A DNA stretch of 64,000 bases, taken from Leptodontidium sp. MPI-SDFR-AT-0119. Taxonomy: Eukaryota > Ascomycota > Leotiomycetes > Helotiales > Leptodontidiaceae. The stretch lies in assembly GCA_020726505.1 (NCBI GenBank), contig JAHLEZ010000011.1:1550001-1614000 (forward strand). Direction: 5' to 3'. The position numbers and the translations under genes were made by a program. The notes under the pieces were generated by a model. The model was not told where the DNA came from, made no database searches, and saw only the letters and a list, made by a program, of their open reading frames with translations. This document shows positions 46,401 through 58,112 of the stretch, in pieces. Numbering within the stretch: the stretch's first letter is position 1; each line of letters starts with the position of its first letter.

Positions 46401-46707
46401 GCGGGGCATTGCTGCTGCTTCTCTTTCCATTGGCGCAAAAGAATCCATACAAAGTATCACAACAAATTGAGAGTTGTTCCCACAGCTCACCCACTCAATT
46501 TGAGGGAACAAACAAATAGGTAGGTAGCTTGAGGACACCCAAAAAAATATAGTCTTGTCTTATGTTGTCAGACGAGCAGAGCACCGCTTGTTTGCTAATT
46601 AGGAACGGCAAACGTCGTTTATACCCCTCCACCAAACCTCGGTCAGAGCAAAAATCCATGCGCCTTCCTTTCCAGCAGAGATCCTCTCTGACATCACGCA
46701 CCATAAC
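43459..46707. other. Intergenic, 3.2 kb, no gene seen
   Basis: No coding region is recognised. It includes the 5' region of the zinc-finger gene, pyrimidine-rich stretches, and a CACT tandem repeat at 45638-45677. Confidence 0.5.
45638..45677. repeat. (ACTC)n microsatellite
   Basis: About nine ACTC units, one with a two-base interruption, in non-coding sequence. Confidence 0.9.
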
Positions 46708-48858
46708 TCATACATCGTCCTCCAGAAACTTGTAAGCAAATTTGAAGTCTGCTTTCCTGCGATTCATCCTAGAAGAAGGATCAGAGTCAGCGATGAGCGC
46801 AGTATAATTGTTAGACGGGGGAATTGGGATAAGAGGGCTGCTCAAATGACGAAGAAACCTACCATGTGCTCTCATAGTCAAAGAAACGATATGTTCCCTG
46901 CTCAAACTCTTCGGTGATTGTCTTTGGCTCTTCGTGTCTCTGGAACCATGTCTGATACTGCTTGTGGAATCGCCAGCTTTGGTCCTTCAATGCTTTCGCT
47001 GCAAGATATTGTTGATATGTTTCCTGCTTGTAGTAGAAGACGTAGAAGAGCGTATCTGGGTCGATACGGGAGTACAGTCGAGCATCGTCGAAGCAAGAAT
47101 TCAGCTCTTGAGGATAATACGATGGAGTTCTGGTCGGATTCTTTGGCTTGTAATTCCTCGGAGGTAGTCCATCCACGAGATCAGGGAAGTTGTTGAGAGA
47201 CGATGCAAGCATTCTTTGAGATGATTGTGAAGGTGGGAGGGTAGCTCGGCGTGCATTTCCCTCGAATGACTGCAGTAAGTCTTCAAGCCCGGAGGGTAAA
47301 TGGAATATTGATTCATCATGATCTTCCACGGGAGCGCTCTTGGTGCCATTTGTGATACCGTTCGTTTGCTGGACGACAGCTTGGGAGATGTTAGTTTGTG
47401 GAAAGAAATCATCAAATTAAGTAGAACAATACCTTTCGAGCTCACAGATGTCTCTGGGACCGCCGGAGCTTTACCAGACGAGCCTCGTGATGCCCCCGGC
47501 CTACTATCTTGCTGTTCCAAAATTGGCCGTGATGTCGTAGGAATACTCGATGCACTTAATGCTGGTGACTTCGCACTCGGTGGTGTATCCGATATATGTG
47601 AGGTAGCTGGAACACTAGGCTTGGTCACAGGCGTCTGATGGACACTAGCAGGCTGTGAGAATACCGAATTGGGGGATGCTGTAACACTAGGCCTTCGATG
47701 TGAGGGTAATGGCGGATGGTTCGACGATGTACTCGGTGCGGGAAGTGCTTCGGGTGGAGGTGGTAAAGGAGCAATGCCCATCTTATCACTCGCCGCTGCT
47801 GCTGCCGCGGCAGAAGCATATTTCAATACCTCTCCAGGTGCTCTCGTTGGGACTGCCGCGGGCTTCATATGACTATTCGTGCCATTGGAAACTGTCGAAG
47901 GTGTATGTAGCGTTGCCAGTGCTGGTAGAGGGCTCTTTATCTGCGTTGACGGTCTCCGTGCTGCAGAAACAGCCGGCTCGGGTACAGACTTCGATTTCCC
48001 ACTCGCTACATTGTTTGCCCTAGACTCTGGTTCTGGTGTTTCGTCCTGTATCGACTGCGTGTCTTGTGAAGATACACGGTCATTGTCATTATTCATGCCG
48101 TAGTTCTCCTCGTCCTCTTGCAGATTTAGTTCATCGTACATTTCTTCGTCCTCCATGAAGTCATCGTTCGCATTATCGGTGAGATAGTACTTGATCATTT
48201 CCTCCAGATCGTTGACTTGCTTGGTTTCCACCCCACCGTTTTCTAACGACCGCTTTATCAATTCCAGCTTTCCTTGATGCCATTTGTGTCTCTCCGTGAT
48301 CGTTTCGATCTCAGCGATTCTCTCCGCTTTCGAAGACTGGCCCTTGCCCTTCTTCAGTGTCGCCTGTATCGATTCGGCTTCTGCCTCGAGGGTCTCTATT
48401 TGGCGTTCTAGTTCGTCTACGGAAGCACTTAAGAAGTCGCAAGCTTCAGATTTCGCCAGCTCTTTGGGATCCAGCTTGGCTGCTGCAGACAAGCCCTCTT
48501 TCGAATATGCTTTGGTCTTCATTGCCTTCTCGACAGCCTTGAAGTTCTCCATCTTCTGTCTAGGGGTCAGCCGGCTCTACAGCTACAACAGTTAATAACG
48601 TACGGTCTCGATCAATTTCCGCTTGTCCAGCAGAGGACCCTTGTCCTTGATCTCGTTCCCTGCGGCCCATGTTTTGATCTGGTCTCGGAGCCTCTGCAGC
48701 TTCTTGATCTCTCGTTTGAGGTTGTCCTCCAGCTTGTCTTTCTGGGCGGCATTCCCTGACTGCTCGATCTTCTCGTAGATCGCATCGAATTCTGCCACGC
48801 CTTCGTCGACCTTCTTAAAGCACTTGTCGATCTCCTGCTGGAGCTTTCGTGCCGCCAT
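46708..48858 (-). CDS. NOT3: CCR4-NOT subunit NOT3/NOT5
   Basis: Four exons (48858-48604, 48555-47433, 47379-46863, 46768-46708) join in frame to 651 residues; introns are 48, 53 and 94 bases. The N-terminal NOT3 coiled-coil opens [20 protein letters not shown] and continues through [15 protein letters not shown] (exon junction) to a Lys/Glu-rich helix ending near 190. An acidic region with repeated ED and NDND, and a Pro/Ser/Ala-rich linker, follow. The C-terminal NOT box (about 540-651) has [31 protein letters not shown] and WFQRHEEPK...[13 protein letters not shown]. The complex deadenylates mRNA and represses translation; NOT5 links codon optimality to decay in yeast. Its start lies 700 bases from DTD1 on the other strand. 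Confidence 0.95.
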
Positions 48859-49559
48859 CTTGTATCAGAGAGGGGCGCAAAACGTGGTGTCGGTGTCGGT
48901 GTTGGTGTTGGGTTGTATAGGTGTGGTCGTGTCCAGGAATCTAGCTCAGATGGCAGACTATTTGACCCCATGCGCAGTTCGTGAGGTGGTACGGCACGCG
49001 CCTCGTGAGGTAAGAGTATCTCGGGGAGGCGGGTAGATGTTGCGGTGATTCGGAGTGCTAGTAGATCGGGCGCGGCTTTGCGTGATGTGAGGTTGAAGGT
49101 GTTTCCGCTGGCGATGATGCCGCATTGAATTGGCTTGTTCGCCAAGGCCATCGGGGCAGCCTTAGCTCCAGCCTTAATCCGGGGGAAGCAGGTGTCAACA
49201 GCTACCTGTTAGCCAACCTGTATAATTGAAATATACAAAAACTTTTCAGTTGTATCCAAGCTAACTAGGTAGGTACTTAAGATTCATATCTAATGATATG
49301 CAGTCTTTTACGTTCGTTTTTGTACCACTTTTTTATGCACACTAGGTTTAAGAGCTTTCATAGCCTTTTCTTCTCCATCCCAGCATTAGAATTTCCCATC
49401 GCCTTCACAGTCCGTCGAACCTTCTCTTCCCACCGTAAACACCAAAAACTTAGCTTAAGAGAAGTTTCGAGTCAAGCTTTGAAGCTCTGAGGCTGCATTT
49501 TCCTGTCATTTGGCTCTGAAAGATTCTACTCGAGGCCACGCTCCCACCCTTCCGTCATA
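48859..49559. promoter_or_regulatory. Divergent promoter, NOT3 and DTD1
   Basis: 0.7 kb between start codons. A repeated GTGTCGGT unit occurs at about 48,889-48,910, close to the NOT3 start. No further gene. Confidence 0.45.
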
Positions 49560-50294
49560 ATGAAAGGTAACAGTCCCCACTTTATTTGCTGCATATCAGA
49601 CCCGTTAACTATAATATAGCTATACTGCAGCGCGTGCTATCAGCTTCTGTCACAGTTGACAAGCAACTCATCTCTTCCATAGGAAAGGGGATCCTTGTCT
49701 TTGCAGCCGTGGCGCCTGGAGATACTGAGAAAGATGCAGAATCGCTGGCTTTAAAGGTATTGAGGATGCGGTTATGGGATGATGAAGCTGGTGGTAGGGT
49801 ATGAAATCCGCCCATTGGTTTGAGAGACTGGAACCGAGAAGACTGATTGTAGCAGTGGAAGCACAATGTTCAGGATATCAACGGCGAGGTTCTCTGTGGT
49901 GTGTGGCCCCCCAATTCCGATATTTATACTTCAGTACTCATGAATTGCTAGTTTCTCAGTTCACACTCCTGGCATCAACCAAGAAAGGAACGAAACCAGA
50001 TTTCCAAGGAGCCTTAGGAGGGGAGCAAGCTAAAGAGCTGTATCAACACTTCTTTTCGAAGGTTCAACAGGGGTACAAGGCAGAGAGTGTCAAGGACGGA
50101 GTTTTCCAGGCGATGATGGTATGCTACGTACGCCCTGTGTCCTTATTCTTGCTAACATCATGGAGGAAGTTGCATTGGTGAATGATGGACCGGTAAGTTA
50201 TTCCTCATTGTCTATGGTATAGTCGGATATTGATGATCAGCAGGTTACATTAGAGATCTCAATTGGGCCTAGTGGAGCGAAATCAACTAGTTGA
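49560..50294 (+). CDS. DTD1: D-aminoacyl-tRNA deacylase
   Basis: Six exons: 49560-49566, 49620-49798, 49856-49898, 49952-50118, 50166-50192 and 50244-50294, giving 157 residues, the normal DTD length. The first exon is only seven bases. The chain reads ILQRVLSASVTVDKQLISSIGKG at the N-terminus, then RLWDDEAGGRW, GEVLCVSQFTLLASTKKGTKPDF (the SQFTL motif forming the active site), and VALVNDGPVTLEIS with the conserved NDGPVT. DTD hydrolyses D-amino acids and glycine from mischarged tRNA in the cytoplasm. Two acceptors are tandem NAG sites (see findings). Coding is dense with introns for such a small gene. Confidence 0.9.
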
Positions 50295-51543
50295 TTATCT
50301 CGAGATTCTACAATCATGAGCGGCATCAGATTTGAGCGATAATTGATTTTAGAGTTTGCTTCTGTAACTTGTCCTCTTTCAATTTAGTTCTAGAGTGCAA
50401 GTCTATTCTTGAGCTTGCGCAGAGATGGCAGTCGATGGTTATTCTTTTTGGCGAAACCCAACCCAACATATCAGCCGCTTGGAATCAAGTCTTCCTCTTC
50501 AACACATTCGCTCTCATATTCAGTTCCATAGCTTCTATTGAGGCTGTGAATGTTCAAGATTTGCCATCAACTATCGAGGGAGATCTATCAACGTACGAGG
50601 ATAATAAAGCTGTTGACTAAAATATGAGTTCGCAATCTCTACCAAAAGCTCAATTCCCTATTTGTTCTTTACTTTAGAAAGGGGACGGCTTCCTCCAACG
50701 AATTCTCCGTTGGTCTGCACTACTTCCTTCAGGGTAGGCATTTTGAGTAAATAGATTTCCATAATCGATGTTCAGGATCACTGGGAGAGGTTTGTTGACC
50801 TGGATATGAGTCTCAATGTTGGCTTGTTCAAATGCGTCTGGTTGTTATTGACAATTATCCTGAGTTGATCCGGTGGAATCAAAGATAGCAACTTCGACAG
50901 CTCATTGAGCTGTAATAGACATTATGGATTACACTTTGATTCAAGGCTCATGTAGGTACCTGAGGCAAGTTACTTATTGCCGTGGTCGATGTTCAGCTCT
51001 GCGAAGTTGAGGGCTTAGTGGAAAGATTAGGATTGCGTATGCAGGGCTAGAAACTACAAAATCACCATTATGTTTTCAAGAACACTTTCACGTTGGAACA
51101 ATAGCCCATAGGTACCTCTTCAGTAGCAGAGACATCAGCTGGCCAAAAAGGGAAATGTGCCACGTGATACTCAAGTTTACTACGATTTTTTCTACAAATA
51201 TCAAAATAAAACTGAAATCGCAATCAGTTGCCAACTCTACGACCAGGAATAAAAGCTACATTATTCTAATTGTTCCATTCTCTCTTTATCCAATTGAATT
51301 TACTGTTGAATTCACGTGGCTGAAATCCACCCAAGGCAGCGAACACCCCCGGGCCCCTTGCTCTCACCGTCCCGCCTTTTCGAAGTTACTAGAACGAGGC
51401 TGAGGATTTTATCGGGAAGCTTGTACTTCACTTCACCAACAACCACAACCTCAATTCAAAAAACAAATATCCTCATTCTGTATAACCACAACCAAATACC
51501 ACACCAAACCACACTCTCTCACTCACCAAGAACCTCCGCAATC
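50295..51543. other. Intergenic, no gene seen
   Basis: 1.2 kb of AT-rich sequence between DTD1 and the cyclophilin gene. No recognisable coding region. The last 150 bases look like a CA-rich 5' leader. Confidence 0.5.
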
Positions 51544-52803
51544 ATGGCCTCCGCTCCCGCCAAGCGCAGCAGAGTCTTCTTCGACCTTAGTATCGGCTCG
51601 AAACCTGAAGGCCGAGTGACCTTCGAACTCTATAATGACATTGTTCCCAAGACAGCTGAGAACTTCCGCGCGCTCTGCACGGGGGAGAAGGGTGAAGGCA
51701 AAGCCGGCAAGCTGCTCTCGTACAAGGGCTCGACCTTCCACCGGGTCATCAAGCAGTTCATGATCCAGGGCGGAGACTTCACGGCTGGCAACGGTACGGG
51801 CGGGGAGTCGATCTACGGCACCAAGTTCGAGGATGAGAACTTCGAGTTGAAGCATGAGAAACCATTCTTGTTGTCAATGGCTAATGCTGGCCCTGGTTGG
51901 TACCCTTCTTTTATTTATTTCACTTGATATACATCTCACCTTCACTTGCAATTCTTCCCATCTCATCCAACTCAGAAGCAATGGCAGGATGCATACCCAC
52001 ATACTCCAGAACCACAGAGCTAACAAAACTACCCCACCACAGGCACAAACGGTTCTCAATTCTTCGTCACCACCGTCCCAACCCCCCACTTGGACGGCAA
52101 GCACGTCGTCTTCGGCGAAGTCCTCAACGGCAAATCCATCATCCGCAAGATCGAAAACATGCCCACCCAGCCCGGCGACAAGCCCACCAAGGAAGTGACC
52201 ATCACAGACTGCGGTGAGCTGACTGGCTCCGACGCCGAAGCAGCAGAGACCAAAGCCCCAGATTCAACCGGCGACCCATACGAGGACTTCCCCGAGGACC
52301 AGGCTGGCGAGAAGAGTGCAGCATACATCCTTGAGGCTGCGACGGCGCTGAAGGGCTTCGGCAACACGGCGTTCAAGAACGGTAATCTAAGCCTCGGGCT
52401 AGATAAATACCAGAAGGGTCTGAGATACCTGAACGAGGACCCTGATCTCGAGAAGGAACCTCCCGAGACGAAGGCCGCTCTTGACGCTCTCCGCTTCACA
52501 CTGAACTCCAACTCTGCTCTGCTGGCTAACAAGTCCAAGGATTACGCCGAGGGTCTGAGATGTGCGTCTGCCGCGTTGGACGTCTCTGGGATTTCAGACA
52601 CCGATAAGGCGAAGGCTTTGTATCGTCGTGCAGTCGCTGAGATTGGCTTGAAGGATGAGGATGCCGCGTTGAAGGATCTGATCGAGGCGAACACGTTGGT
52701 GCCTGGCGATGCGGCTATCGCGAAGGAGTTGGCTGCTGTAAAGAAGTCAGCTGCTGAGAGAGCCAAGAAGGAGAAGGCTGCGTATAGCAAGTTCTTCTCG
52801 TGA
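51544..52803 (+). CDS. CPR6: Cyclophilin 40 (peptidyl-prolyl isomerase D, TPR domain)
   Basis: Two exons (51544-51895, 52043-52803) join to 370 residues, the usual CYP40 length. Residues 1-175 are the cyclophilin domain with [16 protein letters not shown] and [22 protein letters not shown]. The His in HLDGKH replaces the Trp of CypA, as in other CYP40 proteins. A TPR domain follows (about 210-350) with basic C-terminal repeat ends ([16 protein letters not shown]). It should bind the MEEVD tail of Hsp90 in the cytoplasm and assist clients. The intron has a weak GTTGGT donor and a good CACAG acceptor. Reading through it gives a stop after 12 codons, cutting off the TPR part. Confidence 0.94.
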
Positions 52804-53286
52804 ACCTAGCTTCTTTCTTCTGCCTGTCTCTTCTCTATAGTCGTCACGTCTCTGATCTAGAAGGGACAATATGGTACGGGCAATGAATAAAAGGGGATGA
52901 TTTACGACGCGAATGACTTTGATGTGGTTAGATGGATGGATGGTTGGAGATTTATTTGGCAAAACATGCATTTGCTGAAGGCGCTCGCGAAAAGGAAAAA
53001 ACAAATGCCTTCCCAAAAAATCACGGAGCAGAGGCGTTCTTTATGTTCCTTCTTTTCTTGCTACCATGGTAGTCTTCTTAGATAATGCCAATTCCATCAT
53101 CCTCAATACGTTCTTCTCCCACATCATTAGGTACTTGACCTCAGCATTCTAAAGTCTGCCCTTAGATACATGACCCCTTCGCAGCTTCAACAGATTAAAA
53201 AAGTTCATGCGGTCTATCATTGATGATTGATAGCACACTACATTTCCCCAACATATCAAAGATACTCACCAGCGCTTCTCAGTACT
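52804..53286. other. Convergent 3' region, CYP40 and transporter
   Basis: Both 3' UTRs, about 0.5 kb. A GGATGGATGG tract lies near 52,930. No gene seen. Confidence 0.5.
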
Positions 53287-54926
53287 CTATCTCCGACTCC
53301 TCAACAACGGCGCTCTCTCCCCTTCATCACCACCCTCCTTCTTCCCCTCCATCCCCTGGAACCTCCCCCCATCCACCTTCCCAACAACCCAACTACCCTC
53401 CTTCCTCGCACAATCAAAGAACTCCTGATTCTCCTCAAAACTCCTCCCTCCACTCTCAGGAGTATACCTCCAAGTCCACCACCCCGCAAACGTATTCGTA
53501 GCCGCAAACACCAAAAACAGCCAATACTTCAAATTGTTAAACCCAATAGGCGTCAAGAGCGTGATAGCAAAATTCGCCAGTCCCCATATTATCACCGAGA
53601 TTGCAGAGCCCTGCGCACGCGCTGTGCTAGGATATATTTCCGTCGGGATGAGCCAAACTGTCGTGAGCCACCCGATGCCAAAGATTGCAGTAGCGACGAA
53701 AAGCGTGATGCTCCCAGGTATCTCGACAGCGAGGTCGGGAATCGACGTCTCAGCCAACTCCCCGAAAACAGTCAAGATGAGAAACAAGACGGAGAGGCCG
53801 ACCGAGCCCCAGACCATGAGTTTCCTCCTCCCGTACACGTCGATGGTTAACCATGCGAAGGTCATCATCAGGAAATAGGACACGTAGTTTCCGAGTGTCA
53901 GAAATTCTGCTTTCGTCGTCTCGAAGCCGAGGATTTCGAAGATCTGGGGGCCGTAAACGGACACTGCTCCGTAGCCTGTGAGGGCCTGGTTGACTTGTCC
54001 CATCACTGTTACCATGCTAGGGTGGAATTGAGATCCGCCTGGTAGCAACATGTCTTTATATCCTACTTTCTCGTCACTCTCGTTGTCGTGCGCTTCTTGC
54101 AGTTCCTCCAGTTTGGACTTGGCGTCTTCCTTGCTGTAGATACTCTGTAGAGCCTTCTTCGCGTCGTCACCTCGCTCTTTACTCACGAACCAACGAGGTG
54201 ATTCTGGGAGACAACTAATAAAGGACATAAGCAAGATGAGGAAGATCTGCATAGCTACGATGGGAACCCTCCATGCCCATTGATTGTCCTTTCCAAGTCC
54301 GTACGTGACGGCCATGTTGATTCCATAAGCCATGAGCAGACCGAAGATGTTCATCTGGAATTCCTGGGCGAGTGCTCGGCCTCGGGCACCGTCTGAGGAG
54401 AGCTCACTGCTGTAGACTGGGATGACGGCGTCGATGCCTCCGACTCCCAATCCCATGACCACCCTCCCGGCGAGCATACATGCGATTGCACCTCCATTCC
54501 AGGAGGAGCTTCCATTGAGCGAAAAGCCGGATATGAACATGAGGATGTTGCCGAATGCTGTGGTAGCGAGACAGGTGAATATCGAGGGCTTTCGACCTCT
54601 CTTGTCGCCTAGCCAGGAAGCGATGATGGCTCCAAGTGCACATCCTAAGATAGTATACGGAGACTATGATGCCGACTATTGGAGATTCTTCTTTGATTTG
54701 CATGGTCTTGAGGTAGGAGTAGTTGGTGTTTATGAGGGACATCATGCCTGTATGGTAATGAGTTAGGAAGTGGTAAATGGTAGGATAGGAAGGATAGTTT
54801 CTTGCCTTGATCATATCCATAGAGTGCAATTGCTGTACTAGAGAAGAGAACAACTTCGTTCTTCTTAGTGAAGATCGGGAAGACTGAGGAGCCTTCTCCA
54901 GTCCTTGAGGAGGTAGGATTCGGCAT
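53287..54926 (-). CDS. MFS sugar-type transporter, frame broken near the second helix
   Basis: Exon 1 (54926-54806) encodes MPNPTSSRTGEGSSVFPIFT and the start of helix 1, ending YGYDQ. A 58-base intron follows whose donor is GC, not GT (AAG|GCAAG...CATACAG). Exon 2 resumes at 54747 with GMMSLINTNYSYL and VGIIVSVYYL, but then changes frame near 54,646, where one extra base sits before GCALGAIIASWLGDKRGRK. From there the frame is open to the stop at 53287, with GRVVMGLGVGG, LPESPRW, DVYGRRK and the PTEIYP block of sugar porters, and twelve predicted helices in all. No intron of normal size removes the extra base. It may be a recent pseudogene or a sequence error. Substrate (hexose or quinate-like) cannot be told. 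Confidence 0.8.
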
Positions 54927-55428
54927 CTTAACAAATAATGTGAGGAACAATCAATGCTCTTAGAACCGATCAACAACTTGTTAATATTTCCAGTCTTAAC
55001 GAGAGGGGAATAAGAAGGAAAACCGAAAGAAACAGAGGAGGAAATAAAGAGAAATTGAAGAAAGGAAGTAAACATCAACAAGAATCGAAGCTCTACCTTA
55101 GCAAATGCAAATATTTCTGGAGGGGGATTATCGTCATGTTCGTAGACGTCATGCCGGTGTGGGGTAGCGTCGTAGAATTCTCGATCATGGGAATTCGAAG
55201 CCAGTCGATTGAGCACGCCCATCGAGTTTATAACTGCAATACTTTGTATGTTTTGCATGTACGGATGCAGTGCTAGTATTCATTTTTGATGTTGGTGTTG
55301 ATTGTTGATGAGTGAAGCGAAAAGAAGAGTGAAGGAGAGAAACAGAACCAGACCAGACAAACGAGAAGTATTGCCGCTCCGCAGTCCCCGTCATCAATAA
55401 GCTCCAACAACGACATGAAGCTTCCAAA
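54927..55428. promoter_or_regulatory. Divergent promoter, transporter and unknown gene
   Basis: About 0.5 kb between start codons, with no clear motif visible. Confidence 0.45.
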
Positions 55429-56608
55429 ATGCCTCCTCCGCCGGTGGTAAGTCTATCCTTCAATCTATCCAAGTATATCTTCCTAACTCTCCAACTTCTA
55501 GACACCATCACCGCATCGATTCGTGATCAAGAAAGAACGGCAGCCAGTCCGCAGTACCCCGCTGGCACAAGAACACACCCCGCGCCCCAGCACCCAATTC
55601 AACTCCACACCACGATTTACCTTCTCCTCGACTCCTCGACCTACAGCATCGCAGACTCTGCCTCCTCCTCGATTCACGCCATCTACAACGCGATTCGTGA
55701 CGCCTTCGAGTAAGACCCCGAAAGGCCACGATGCGATAGAACTCTCGTCCGATGATGGATTGCAGGATGTCCACGACTCAATTGAGACGGAGGAGCAGGA
55801 TGGAGAAATAGAGGGATACCAGTCTGGGGATTTGGTAGATGATTACAAGATACAAGAACGCAGCCCAAAGCGTCGGCGTCTATCTACATCTTCGCAGACC
55901 CGCTTGGAGGAAGAAATAGAAGCAGAGGATGGCGATGAAGAACTACTCATCGACGAGAACGACAATACTAGAGATATATCCTCATCTCTCCCCATCCTCT
56001 CCTCACCTCCAGCTCCCCGCCGTCTCATCTCAACCACAGCACCACGCTTCCTCCTCTCCACGCCCGCACCGCAATCCACACCCCGCGAATCCATCTCCAC
56101 ACAAAACGCCACCCCTTTCCTCAAACCACCTCGTTTCCGCCCACCAGACCCCTCTTTAGCCTCCCAAACACAAGCAGACCCTCTACCTGAACAATTCTCA
56201 CCACACCGAAAAGGCCAGAAATATGTCCCGGGTGGACTAGCTGCTGAGGTCAGGGATTGGCTTATGAATCTCGATGGGGCGATTCCTGAGACGAGGGGGA
56301 GGAGGAAAGACGAGGAGTGGCTTGTGAAGGTTGTTGTTGACGAGTTTAGTGGTGGGTCGAGGGAGGGGATGACCATGGTTAGAGGGAGGCAGGTTCGTGC
56401 TGTCGAGGGCTTTGGAGATGGCGATGAGATGGTCGACACGCTTAGAGGGGTGAAGGTTATTCTTGCTGGTGAAGGAGCGGGAACGGGCCTTCAGAGGGGA
56501 AGTGCTGTTGAGATAGGCAAGATGGTGGGGATCAAAGGGCCAGTTTGGGAGGTGGTTGTCGAGGGGGAGAAATGGGGTGTTGGTGTTGACTGGAAGGTTT
56601 TGACTTGA
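55429..56608 (+). CDS. Unrecognised acidic/disordered protein with conserved C-terminal domain
   Basis: Exon 1 (55429-55446) encodes only six residues. A 55-base intron with GTAAGT donor precedes exon 2 (55502-56608), giving 374 residues. I do not recognise the family. Residues 1-85 are Pro/Thr/Ser-rich and basic. Residues 85-165 are acidic with a KRRRLS patch, then another Pro/Ser-rich segment. The C-terminal 150 residues look folded: KGQKYVPGGLAAEVRDWLMNL, then a beta-rich region with VKVVVDEFSGG, VKVILAGEGAGTGL and GPVWEVVVEGEKWGVGVDWKVLT, possibly a small barrel. Basic plus acidic disordered regions suggest a nuclear role. The protein has the appearance of a conserved fungal gene of unknown function. 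Divergent from the transporter. Confidence 0.72.
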
Positions 56609-57264
56609 GAGGGAGAGAGTGATTGATTGAGATACCCCGGTTCTAGAGAGCTATTGCCATAGAGCATCCGCTGCTTATAATTTCTTTTCTTGTAATATGA
56701 AAAATATTACACATTACCCAACCCGTATAACCTTGCTAAGCACTGAACCTCTTAGTCGAATTTTCAGTACATTCCACATCTCCCCCAGTGGTAGAATTAC
56801 AGGTACTTTTATCTATCGATGTCAATGTCAATCTTTTGTTTAGAACAGTACCTCTTAGCCGAGCCACCTTCCAAATCCAGTTCACAAATCCTGTCAAGCT
56901 TCAAACGAGGATTTCATTTATCAAAACTCGGCAATGACTCATGCGGCAGCAAGTACTAGATAACAATATGGGGGATGTTGCCAAGCCACCACCAAATATT
57001 CTTCTCCTAACTGAATTCGCACAAGCGAAGTCTCCTTCATTCACAATCCATAAGTACGATGAAAATGGAGAAAATGGCATAAAGGAAGTGCTCAACCCTC
57101 TCAATTATCTCCTTACTTACCCATTCATTACGTTACAGTACATTACATTTCAATCAACTCTCTCTCAATATCCCATTTCCAACTTCTAACGCCCTTTCTA
57201 CCCCAAGTCTGAGCCATAAATAAATCACAACTATCTTCCAAATTCCAACACAACCCCATCAAAA
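56609..57264. other. Intergenic, no gene seen
   Basis: 0.66 kb, AT-rich, probably 3' UTR of the unknown gene and promoter of the acetyltransferase. Confidence 0.5.
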
Positions 57265-58112
57265 ATGTTACCATCATTAGCCATAACCACCGTAACCTCG
57301 CCGCAGGACTACCATCTCATCTCCGCTCTCGAGAACCGCGTCTTCTACAACGATCCCTTCAGCATCGTCGCTTTCGGACCCGAACGTGATTCTCTCGCTA
57401 ATATAGAAGCGCGAGCGAGAAGTTTCGCAAGTCAGCCGAGTGCAGAGGGGGAGAGTGCTGTGGTTGTGAAAGCTGTTCTTGCAGAGGGAGACGGGGAGAC
57501 GATTGTGGGCGCTGCGCAGTGGAGGTTTGTCGTTGGTAGAGAGAGGGAAGGGGTCGCTGGTGTTAGTGCTGGTGCTGGAGAGGATGGGAACCCTGAGAAG
57601 AAAGAAGAAGCAATTGGAAAGCTTGAAGAAGGTGATGAAGCCGAGAAGAAGGATGCATGGGGAATCGGCGCCAACGTTAAGTTTTGCGAAGATGTCTTCC
57701 TCGTTGCGGATGAGCATATGATTAGAAGTACTCAGGGTCGAGATTACGCCAGTGAGTTTTCTAATTACCTTACTATACCTTTTCAACTTCCAAATACCCT
57801 CTTGATAAAAAAGAAAATAACTAACTCTGACTCTGGGAAGAACTCGCAACGCTCATCGTAGCGCCCGAAAACCAGAGACAGGGAATCGGCAGCCAGTTGC
57901 TAGAAGCTGGTCTTAAGGAGGTCGATAGATTGGGTTTGCAGTGTGTGCTGGCTTCTTCGAAGGAAGGCTTGGGCTTGTATAAGAGATTTGGCTTTGTGGA
58001 GTTTGAAAAGATGAGGTTGAGGTTGTGGGAGTATGAGGGGGGCGAGGGCTTTGAAGGGGATGATCATGTTATTATGTGGAGGCCGGGTATGGGGAAGGGA
58101 GAAGGTAGATGA
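57265..58112 (+). CDS. GNAT-family N-acetyltransferase
   Basis: Two exons (57265-57751, 57841-58112) join across an 89-base intron (GTGAGT donor) to 252 residues. N-terminal ITTVTSPQDYHLISALEN begins a GNAT fold. A long acidic insertion (about residues 95-135, rich in Glu/Lys/Gly) interrupts the first half. After the intron the acetyl-CoA-binding motif reads VAPENQRQGIGSQLLEAGL (Q-x-x-G-x-G/S pattern), followed by LGLYKRFGFVEFE, motif B. It should transfer acetyl groups from acetyl-CoA to an amine. The substrate and compartment are unknown; no targeting signal is visible. Many fungal genes of this type occur singly. Confidence 0.82.

Noticed and set aside
43459..46707. Open frames of 100-145 codons in the gap after the zinc-finger gene
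   Set aside because: All are low-complexity or run through simple repeats; no domain or good splice sites.
54648..54661. A 14-base intron (GTATACTATCTTAG) repairing the transporter frame
   Set aside because: Too short for a spliceosomal intron; a one-base indel is simpler.
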